Shown: piece by piece, positions 39,940 through 48,800 of the stretch | Layout of the letters: every line of letters begins with the position of its first letter | Numbering within the stretch: position 1 is the first letter of the stretch | Assembly (NCBI GenBank): GCA_032209605.1 | Contig: JASFXZ010000003.1 | Coordinates: 31,956,762 to 32,020,761 of the forward strand | DNA from: Mactromeris polynyma | Taxonomy: Eukaryota; Mollusca; Bivalvia; Venerida; Mactridae | Direction: 5' to 3' | DNA: 64,000 nt | Position numbers and translations under genes: made by a program | Notes under the pieces: model-generated | Seen by the model: only the letters and a program-made list of their open reading frames with translations | Database searches by the model: none | What the model was told of the DNA's origin: nothing

Positions 39940-42900
39940 AGACGTCGCGAAGAGCAACTGGACATTGTTTCATGGAACATCAATGGATTAGTGAGAAAAC
40001 TATCAGATCCGGACTTTATCAACATAGTTAAAAATCATGATGTTATAATATTAACAGAAACTTGGTTATCATCAAGAACACATTATAATTTAAATATACA
40101 AGATTATTGTGTACAACATCTATTCGGCAATAAGTCGCCAAACACTCGGAAAGGACGTTATTCAGGTGGAATTTCGATATACTATAAATCTAGTTTAACT
40201 GATAAAATTAGCATTGTGGACAAACATCAGTGTGGAATTATTTGGTTAAAAATTGGTAAAAATGTTTTTCATTTTAACTTAGATGTATATTTATGTTGTA
40301 CATATATTCCGCCACATGGCTCAAAAGTATTTGATAGAAATGATATTGATATATTTGATCAAATAGAAGTAGGTATTGAAAAATACAAACCGCTTGGTAA
40401 AATCCTAGTAACCGGTGATTTTAATTGTAGAACTTCAAATGAACTCGATTTCATTGTTTTTGATAGATTTTTAGACAATAACTTAGCTTCACAAAGTAAT
40501 GTTTACAATTTGCCCAGGGTAAACAAAGACAACGTGCTTGACGCACATGGGACACGCTTGATCGACTTGTGTAAAACCACAAATTTATTAATAGCCAATG
40601 GCCGCATACATAGTGATAAATCCGTCGGAGATTATACATTTATGAACCGTAACGGGATGAGTGTAGTTGACTATTTATTACTGAACCACATTGATTTTAA
40701 CCACATTACGTCTTTTGAAATTATGTTGCCTAATGATTTATCTGACCATCGTGCACTACATTTTTGTATTGAACGACTACGCCCACTTGAAAGTACACGT
40801 GACCAAAATACCGCACCTGAAATATTTTTAGCGTGGGATGATGCGCAAACTACGACTTTTCGTTCACTTTTACTGAATGACGTCACACGCTTAAATCAAC
40901 TGACTACTAATTTAAATAACAATACGATAGATGAGTCGATCAATTGCTTTACACATTTTATGCAAGATAACGCCTTCAAGGTTTTTGGTAAACGTAAGAA
41001 AGATAACTCATTGTCCAAAGAAAAAACAAAGAAAAAATGGTTCAATAAAGAATGCTATGATGCGCGTAAAATATCTAATCAAGCGAGAAACATATTTCTA
41101 AGAAATAGAAACACAGATAATAAAAACGATTTCCTAAATAAAAAGCGTAATTACGCGAATGTGAAGCGCAAATATAAACGCATATTCATGAAAACTGAAG
41201 GAAAACGGGTTTCATTATTAGCGAAGTCTAACCCAAAATTATTTTGGAAAAATATTAAGACACAATATAAACAAACGCAAAATGAAAATAATAACTTGAA
41301 CTTAAATGACATATATTCGCATTTTAATGATTTATACGGAACAGCACCTACATATAATCATGACCAAAGTAACGATGCGACATATGAAAACTATATCTAT
41401 GACAATGATTTAGATATTGCATTTACTACTTCGGAAATAAAACATGCTGTCTTTTCACAGAATAACTCAAAAAGTCCTGGCACAGATAATTTAATAGCGG
41501 AAGTGTTTAAGAATTCTTTTGATATAATTTCACCATTTTTAACTAGATTTTACAATAAAATATTTAATGATGGTGTATTCCCGAAATGCTGGGAAGAGGG
41601 TATTATTATACCTATATTTAAAGGCGGGTCTCACGAAGCAAAAAACTATCGAGGAATAACACTCAACAACATTCTATCAAAAATATACTCCAAGTTGTTA
41701 GTTAATAGACTTACTACATGGGCGGATAAACATGATAAATTTATCGATAATCAGTTTGGTTTTCAAAAAAATAAATCAACCACAGATTGTATCTTTGTAC
41801 TTTATGCTATAATTGCGAAAACTTTATCAACCCAAAAAAAATTATACGTAGCATTCTTAGACTGGGAAAAAATGTTTGACAGAATTGACAGAATGCTTTT
41901 ATGGAGAAAATTACTGAATGAGAACATAAGTACTAAGTTCATAAATGCACTACAATCTATGTATTCTAACGTTACGTCATCTGTTCGATATAATCATATG
42001 AAATCTAATCCGATCAACTCTAAAATTGGTGTAAAGCAGGGCGATCCGGCCAGTAGCATTTTGTGTCTTTTTTTCCTTAACGACATATTAAATCATATAA
42101 ACAAATCTATAAATGGTATTGTAAGCATTGATGATATACAATTATTCCTATTATTATTTGCTGACGACGCTGCTGTATTTGCATATGATCCAGTATCGTT
42201 ACAATCTATTCTTAATGATATAGAACAATACTGTAATACATGGAACTTAAGATTGAATGTCGCAAAAACTAAAATAATGATTTTTGAAAAAGGAAGACAT
42301 ACGTCATATGATTTTTTCATTTATAATACACGAATTGATATTGTTGAATCATTTAAATATTTAGGAATACATCTTTTTAAAAATGGATGTTGGAACCGCA
42401 CTCAAAAACGAATTGCCCAACATGCCTCATTCTCATTACATAATTTATTTATAGTATACAATCAATTAGATATTCCAATATCTCAGAGGATCAATCTATT
42501 CGACTCTGTTGTTTTGCCAACATCAAACTATTCTGCTGAAGTCTGGGGTCATCATACGAGCCCAAATATTGAAGCAATTTTCTCCAAATTTTGTAGAAGG
42601 ATATTATGTGTTAAACGATCAACAAATTTAAACGCTCTGTATGGAGAGTTAGGTCGTATACCCTTGTATGTACACAGAAAACTAATATTGATTAAATATT
42701 GGATAAAAATATTAACACTTAACGAACAAAGTATACTTTTTAAAACTTATAAAATGCTTAAGAATGATGCTGATGATGGCCTATCATACAATGGGAGTAA
42801 TTGGGCATATAATACAAAGAACATTTTAGAACAAATAGGATTGTCAAATATGTGGGACAACCAATTTAACATGCTTATTAATTACAACACTGTTAAACAA

Positions 42901-43335
42901 CGAATATTAGACATTTTTCACCAAAGCTGGTATTCTTCAATTAATAACTCAACTCGCTTAGAAACATACAGTCTATTCAAACACTCATTTAATTTAGAAA
43001 GATATCTCGACGTAATCAAAGAATCTAAATTTAGAATTGCTCTCGCAAGATTTCGAACATCATCTCACGACCTAGCTGTAGAACGTGGCCGATATTTAAA
43101 TATACATAGAAACGACAGAATTTGTAAAAACTGTAATACAGAAATGATAGAAAACGAATATCATTTTCTATTAATTTGCTCAAAATTCGCAGATTTAAGA
43201 TCAAAATATATAAAAAAATACTACTACACATGGCCCACGAAACAGAAATTGTCTAATCTTATGACAGCAACATCAAACATTATTGTCACCAATTTGGCCA
43301 AATACATATTCTACGCCAATCTAATTAGAAATTGA
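39940..43335 (+). CDS. LINE ORF2: APE endonuclease, reverse transcriptase, zinc knuckle
   Basis: An open frame of 1,131 codons directly after the ORF1 stop and in the same frame. Endonuclease: IVSWNINGL, ILTETWLSS, VTGDFN and SDHRALHF supply the metal- and DNA-binding residues. Reverse transcriptase: KSPGTDNLIAEVFK, a DWEKMFDRID box (the usual Ala before Phe-Asp is Met), VKQGDPASSIL and LFADDAAVF (FADD codons 42,157-42,168). The C-terminus has a CKNC...H...C zinc-knuckle pattern near 43,130-43,190. No ATG lies between the ORF1 stop and the endonuclease; the first in-frame ATG is near 40,641, after much of that domain. Translation therefore likely depends on stop readthrough, re-initiation or a non-AUG start. 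The frame has no internal stop, so the copy is young. Confidence 0.92.
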   Translation, partial: RRREEQLDIVSWNINGLVRKLSDPDFINIVKNHDVIILTETWLSSRTHYNLNIQDYCVQHLFGNKSPNTRKGRYSGGISIYYKSSLTDKISIVDKHQCGIIWLKIGKNVFHFNLDVYLCCTYIPPHGSKVFDRNDIDIFDQIEVGIEKYKPLGKILVTGDFNCRTSNELDFIVFDRFLDNNLASQSNVYNLPRVNKDNVLDAHGTRLIDLCKTTNLLIANGRIHSDKSVGDYTFMNRNGMSVVDYLLLNHIDFNHITSFEIMLPNDLSDHRALHFCIERLRPLESTRDQNTAPEIFLAWDDAQTTTFRSLLLNDVTRLNQLTTNLNNNTIDESINCFTHFMQDNAFKVFGKRKKDNSLSKEKTKKKWFNKECYDARKISNQARNIFLRNRNTDNKNDFLNKKRNYANVKRKYKRIFMKTEGKRVSLLAKSNPKLFWKNIKTQYKQTQNENNNLNLNDIYSHFNDLYGTAPTYNHDQSNDATYENYIYDNDLDIAFTTSEIKHAVFSQNNSKSPGTDNLIAEVFKNSFDIISPFLTRFYNKIFNDGVFPKCWEEGIIIPIFKGGSHEAKNYRGITLNNILSKIYSKLLVNRLTTWADKHDKFIDNQFGFQKNKSTTDCIFVLYAIIAKTLSTQKKLYVAFLDWEKMFDRIDRMLLWRKLLNENISTKFINALQSMYSNVTSSVRYNHMKSNPINSKIGVKQGDPASSILCLFFLNDILNHINKSINGIVSIDDIQLFLLLFADDAAVFAYDPVSLQSILNDIEQYCNTWNLRLNVAKTKIMIFEKGRHTSYDFFIYNTRIDIVESFKYLGIHLFKNGCWNRTQKRIAQHASFSLHNLFIVYNQLDIPISQRINLFDSVVLPTSNYSAEVWGHHTSPNIEAIFSKFCRRILCVKRSTNLNALYGELGRIPLYVHRKLILIKYWIKILTLNEQSILFKTYKMLKNDADDGLSYNGSNWAYNTKNILEQIGLSNMWDNQFNMLINYNTVKQRILDIFHQSWYSSINNSTRLETYSLFKHSFNLERYLDVIKESKFRIALARFRTSSHDLAVERGRYLNIHRNDRICKNCNTEMIENEYHFLLICSKFADLRSKYIKKYYYTWPTKQKLSNLMTATSNIIVTNLAKYIFYANLIRN

Positions 43336-43604
43336 ATAATTTATGCTCATATTTTGATATATTTTGCTTGTATACATGCACTGTAACATCATGTGCTCTT
43401 CAGAAAATCTATGCCTTTTGTTTGTCAGAAATATTTTTGTATAATTGCTATAAAACATGTAAATATGTTTTGAATGCAATAAACTATTTGTAGTTGTAGT
43501 AGTTATATACATACATGACGAATGACAATGATACAATTAGTTAAACATCACGAATAAATAACATCAAACATAAACCATAGATTATCATATAATGAACAAT
43601 TAAT

Positions 43605-43690
43605 TAAATGGAGGTAATCCAGATGAAGCAAAACACTACAGAGGTTTTACATTAAACTACATTATATCAAATATAATGTGACACGTGCTG
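43605..43690 (+). pseudogene. Small LINE reverse-transcriptase relic
   Basis: A conceptual GGNPDEAKHYRGFTLNYIIS matches the FKGGSHEAKNYRGITLNNIL segment of the ORF2 upstream. It is only about 30 codons, followed by stops. Confidence 0.6.
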
Positions 43691-44220
43691 ATTAAATTAC
43701 CATTACCAATTAACGACCTATTCCTCCGCATGATGCGTGCGGTTAAAGTGCGTATCCAACAATATATAGAAACAGCGGAGAGATTTTCTAACAACTTATA
43801 TTATATTTCATATATTATAGTGTAACAACTCCAAGTTTTATGGGGGAAAATTGCTCAGAAACACGAGGTCAGCTCCACAATTTTTAATCCCACAGTATTT
43901 AATAATATACCCAAAACGCAATAACGGACTGAGTGATTCGTTACTTCATAATGACAATGTCTTTTATACTGTGTCCAACTAATCCTTAAATATAACTAGA
44001 TCCCAATGTAAAGATAAATCCACATGCTCCTGTAGGTCCTAAGTTTTCTTTAACTCCAAATTTGCCACAATATTATATGAGAGTCACTGTCTGAATTGAA
44101 AATATGAAATAAAAATAATTTCAAATGGGAGAGTTTTAAATGTCAATGACTTTTTCTTTTTTTTTAATAGAAAAGTAATTGGTGTTTTAATGAGTATCGT
44201 ATATGTTATAGAATAGTAAT
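43691..44220. other. Non-coding interior of foldback-like element
   Basis: AT-rich, with no ORF or recognised motif. Confidence 0.4.
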
Positions 44221-44572
44221 GGGTGCGGGGAATCGAACCAGCAATCCCTGGATTACAAGGTTCGATTCCCCGCTCCATCACTGACCGTACTAACAGTCTT
44301 TCGGACGAGACTTTAAAGACCGAGGTCCCGTGTATGATGCTTTACATGTTATGTTGTTGTAGTATTTGCATTTATTTATCGTCGCCACCGGTTTCCCACG
44401 TGGGCGACGCCTCCGGAAGAATGTTAGTCATATTAGATTTTTTGGAGGATAGTGCATGATACAGAAGATGCCCCAGTTCCAGAAGCACCCCTGGTTCTTT
44501 TACGTGCTCGATGTAAAGCATCATACACGGGACATCGGTTTTTAAAGTCTCGTCCGAAAGACTATGTTTTAA
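44221..44572. repeat. Inverted pair of SINE-like fragments
   Basis: A tRNA-type B-box sits in a perfect 15-bp inverted repeat (GCGGGGAATCGAACC at 44,225-44,239; GGTTCGATTCCCCGC at 44,259-44,273). It is followed by AGTCTTTCGGACGAGACTTT ... CCGAGGTCCCGTGTATGATG (44,295-44,347). The same core returns inverted at 44,511-44,562 with a few mismatches, preceded by an inverted CACGTAAAAGAACC stretch. This core is the kind found in widespread invertebrate tRNA-derived SINEs. Between them is another small palindrome (GTCGCC...GGCGAC). Confidence 0.6.
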
Positions 44573-44579
44573 TGTACAT

Positions 44580-44836
44580 ATTAAATAAAATGATTCTTGT
44601 ATAAATATCATTTTCTACTCGGAAATAAAAGATAAACAAACACAAATGTACTTTATAACAGGATAACAAAACATTTATCATTATTTGAATTTATTATAAC
44701 ATGTTAATATCTTTTTCATAAAGCGGGCCGTTTTGACCGACAATCGGGTCCGTTTTGACCGACAATCGGGGCCGTTTTAACCGAAAATCCGGTCCGTTTT
44801 GACCGGGCCGTTTTGACAACGGGCCGTTTTGACTGC
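44580..44836 (-). repeat. Right inverted terminal region
   Basis: Reverse complement of the left arm. The outer sub-repeats (CCGTTTTGACCGACAATCGG and similar) lie at 44,728-44,834 and the unique inner part lies to their left. Confidence 0.8.
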
Positions 44837-44841
44837 ATACC

Positions 44842-44849
44842 CTCGTGAC
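44842..44849. repeat. Candidate target-site duplication, right copy
   Basis: CTCGTGAC, identical to 36,919-36,926. Confidence 0.45.
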
Positions 44850-45124
44850 TACCCATCATCAGTATGCGACTTATTCACTGTAGCTGAAAACAAACATTAC
44901 AGTTTACGGCTGAAATATCTGTTTATATCAGATACACAGAGTGTCTGACTGTATTGCAGTATGAATCACTACCTTATTACATTAATAGTAACAGATAGAT
45001 AAGCTACTATGATAGTACTGTTAGTGTTATGTACTATATCAAATACTTTCTCCATAAATAAATATTTAGATATAGACTTGTCAAAGGATCTATCATGAAG
45101 CAGTCATATTAATTATATTACTTA

Positions 45125-45660
45125 TAAAGACAACATCACACTGGGCTTTCTGAGAAGAAAAGCATAAGAGTACAATCTGAATCTCCGAAAGCAATGGAAT
45201 ACAAAGCTCTAGTCAGCCCTCTTTTAGAAGACTCATCCTCTATCTTGTCTCCTCATTCACTTTCATCCATCTCTCAACTTGAATCAGTATAATGATGAGC
45301 AACTCCTTGGGTAAAGAATGACTTCAGAATGACTTCAGAAGAACATCTAGTGTCTCTGAGATGCTGAAGTTATTGAATAAGCATACCTTGGAACAAAGGT
45401 CCACATATTCTAGACAGTCCATGATTTACTTTATTTAGTTATACAATGAAATAAAATTGATTGGAATCCCAATTAATGATTACTTGACACCAATAATCTG
45501 TAAATCATGTTTTTGTCAACCTTTCCCCTTATCAACAAATAACAGCGACATTACATTCTTCCCATGCACAGTCTTCTACTAGAATAATCTACCACCTGAT
45601 ATACAAGCTAGCTCTACCCTGGAACAGTTCGACAAGGCAGTGAGCTAAGCTAGCTGACCA
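45125..45660 (+). pseudogene. C-terminal relic of a jockey/CR1-like LINE
   Basis: Decayed coding sequence in broken frames: TLGFLRRK, ESPKAMEYKALVSPLLE followed by SSSILSPHSLSSISQLESV, then TSSVSEMLKLLNKHTLEQRS, and finally SDITFFPCTVFY with NLPPDIQASSTLEQFDKAVS. This order matches the region after the reverse transcriptase in jockey/CR1-type LINEs (the '...AYKALVRP.LEYAS.VW.PH...' and 'FFPRTI..WN.LP' blocks). Several stops and frameshifts show it is dead. It ends about 200 bp before the first SDR42E1-like coding exon and may overlap its promoter or 5' UTR intron. Confidence 0.75.
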
Positions 45661-45872
45661 TGTCACTCCATAAGCTACTTGCATTTCTTGTTTACTTTTA
45701 TACATCACCTGTAACTTATTACTTTTAAAGTTTATTTCCAATCTGTTATTTCTTTCTTTTTAGCATGACAAGCATATATGTTAAGTCCCCGATAGGGATG
45801 TGACATTATTGAAAGATATAATAATATATTGGTAAGGAAGTCAATTCTTATTCATTGCCTTATCACTTTCAG

Positions 45873-48800
45873 ATGGTAGTTACACGCAGTGGAAAGACTG
45901 TTGACATGGGTAAACATGATGTTAACAAGAAGGAAGTCCATTTAGTGACTGGAGGTGGTGGCTATGCTGGTTTCTGGCTTGGAAAGAGGTTAGCCTCTAA
46001 AGGACATAGAGTGCTTGTTGTGGATGTGAGGGAACCAGTGTGGACACTGCAAGATAACATGGAATTTCATATGGTGTGTTTGTTATATGCAGTCTTCACA
46101 ATAACTTTTTTGAAGGACTTGCCCATTTGGGCAGACAGCTTGCAATTTCCACTTGCCCGAATTCACTTGCCCAAATAAAATCAACAGCACCGTCAAGATA
46201 ACGAAGAAACATGATGTTTTGATGGTTGTTTTGATTTGTTAAATCGGAAAAGAAGACACAAACAAAAGAGACAAAAAATGAAAACCAGTTGAAGTATTGC
46301 GTACTACGTCATCAATTTTTGCGACAGCTCGGATAAAAGCTAGTCAGACCTGACCACGAACACGACTTGCCGTTTTGGGCAGACAAATTGGATTTTTTAC
46401 TTGTCCCACGGTAATTTTACTTGTCCCAGGCTTAGGGCAAGTGGGTTATCATGAAGACTGATATCTTGATTAAGCATGTGTTATTTACTGTCTGAAGTAG
46501 TCAATTTATTTTTTAAAATTGTTTTGTCAATTAACGTAATTCTTAAGACTTCTGGCATCTGCTGTTTCAACTATAATATAAACATTATTGCTCTGAATAC
46601 ATGCATAAAAAAATATTTTTATTTTAGTGTGATCTTACATTCAAAGACCAAGTGATGACTTTATTTGAAGGAGTAGATTGTGTCTATCACATGGCTTCAT
46701 ATGGAATGTCTGGACGTGAACAGGTAATTGTCACTGTGTTGTGATTTCACTCTGTTGATAACTTAATTAATCTTTTTATGAGTTACTGCTATGCATTGTC
46801 CTGAAGTATCTTAAACTTGTTACTTAACAACAATTTTGATCAAGACAAAAATAAAAAATATAAACTAGAATAATTATGTGTTATGGCATGAGCCTGTCTT
46901 GCTAGCAGTTTAAGAAAATGCAAGATATGAATTTTGTATATAAAGCATTTTTTATTTCAGCTTAATAGGAAAAGAATTGAAGCAGTGAATGTAAGAGGAA
47001 CACAGAATGTTATTATAGGTAGCATTTATTACCAGATTATCAAATATAGAAACTGAATGTTGTGAATTAGGGCAACATGTGGCTTGTAGATGACTTGCAT
47101 AATGAAAACTTGGATGTTGTTATGATTTAAACATTCATAATATCATATAGTTCATGTTTAATCATCAATTTAGCTGACAGTTGAATGATCTGTCAATTAA
47201 AGGGATGTTAATGAAGTTAGTTTCGGAACATTCAAGCAACGTTCAAATACGATATTTGAAAATTTGATTATTGGAAAGCCATTTGTGAAAATACAGATAA
47301 TATACATTCTTTTTCATTATATGAAATCTAACTAGTATTTCAATGTTTGGACAAATGAGGAAATAATCTGAGATTTGTTGACATCCCTCAGTTATTGTTT
47401 AATATGATTTGAGCTACCTTCAACCTGCTGGCCATGACTCATTATGTAATCAGTGAAATGATCATTTAATACTGATCTTTGAAGTTAGTTTTACTCTATA
47501 TACTTGAATTTAATTTCAGCATGTTTGGCTAATAATATAACACGACTGATCTATACAAGTACCTACAATACAATATTTGGTGGACAAACTATTGAGAATG
47601 GAGATGAGACCTTACCATATCTTCCTCTTGATAAGGTATGGATCATTTCTCTGCTCGATTTTCTTCTTAATGAGATTCTTGTTCTTGTAACAGAATACAT
47701 TCAAAGTAGGTCATTAGCCAAGATTTACCATGACAGATGCTTCATCGATTGTATTGAATTTTGCTAATAAGCCTGGATTTACAATGACATGTATTTGATT
47801 TAGCAATCATAGTTCACGAGATGGACTTTACCATGACAGGTATTTCATATAGTAGCCATGGTTCACCTGATGGACTTTACCATGACAAGTGTTTCATATA
47901 GTAGCCATGGTTTACCAGATGGACTTTACCATGACAGGTATTTCATGTAGTAGCCATGGTTCACCTGATGGACTTTACCATGACAGGTATTTCATATAGT
48001 AGCCATGGTTCACCTGATGGACTTTACCATGACAGGTATTTCATATAGTAGCCATGGTTCACCTGATGGACTTTACCATGACAGGTATTTCATATAGTAG
48101 CCATGGTTCACCAGATGGACTTTACCATGACAGGTATTTCATATAGTAGCCATGGTTCACCTGATGGACTTTACCATGACAGGTATTTCATATAGTAGCC
48201 ATGGTTCACCTGATGGACTTTACCATGACAGGTATTTCATATGGTAGCCATGGTTTACCAGATTGACTTTACCATTACAGGTATTTCATATAGTAGCCAT
48301 GGTTCACCAGATGGACTTTACCATGACAGGTATTTCATGTAGTAGCCATGGTTCACCTGATGGATTTTACCATGACAGGTATTTCATATAGTAGCCATGG
48401 TTCACCAGATGGACTTTACCATGACAGGTATTTCATATAGTAGCCATGGTTCACCAGATGGACTTTACCATGACAGGTATTTCATATAGTAGCCATGGTT
48501 TACCAGATTGACTTTACCATGACAAGTATTTCATATAGTAGCCATGGTTTACCAGATGGACTTTACCATGACAGGTATTTCATGTAGTAGCCATGGTTCA
48601 CCTGATGGACTTTACCATGACAGGTATTTCATATAGTAGCCATGGTTCACCTGATGGACTTTACCATTACAGGTATTTCATATAGTAGCCATGGTTCACC
48701 AGATGGACTTTACCATGACAGGTATTTCATGTAGTAGCCATGGTTCACCTGATGGATTTTACCATGACAGGTATTTCATATAGTAGCCATGGTTCACCAG

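Larger units (their letters stand above)
38646..43500 (+). mobile_element. Near-intact non-LTR (LINE) retrotransposon
   Basis: This comprises ORF1 (38,743-39,939 with one in-frame stop), ORF2 (to 43,335) and a 3' UTR ending in ATGCAATAAACTATTTGTAG-like sequence. The minus-strand relic ends in the same way (ATGCAATAAACCATTTGTA), so both share a TTGTA-type tail. The 5' edge is inferred from the junction with the inverted relic. ORF1 of coiled-coil plus RRM type, an APE endonuclease and a C-terminal zinc knuckle place it among L1/Tx1- or Nimbus-like LINEs; the clade is not settled. It is inserted inside the foldback-like element. Confidence 0.85.
36927..44841. mobile_element. Foldback-like DNA element with nested retroelements
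   Basis: The two ends are inverted copies of each other. The left arm is about 36,927-37,212 and the right arm about 44,580-44,841. The outer part of each arm is a run of short direct sub-repeats (GTCAAAACGGACCCGATTGT and variants). The inner part is unique sequence that still matches in inverted order, for example AAGCGGGCC/GGCCCGCTT followed by an AACATGTTATAATAAATTCA tract. An 8-bp CTCGTGAC flanks both sides. Long inverted ends made of tandem sub-repeats are a foldback-type feature; 8-bp duplications also fit hAT, P or MULE types. No transposase was found. The interior is occupied by non-LTR sequence, so the element is non-autonomous or was disrupted by insertions. Confidence 0.7.
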
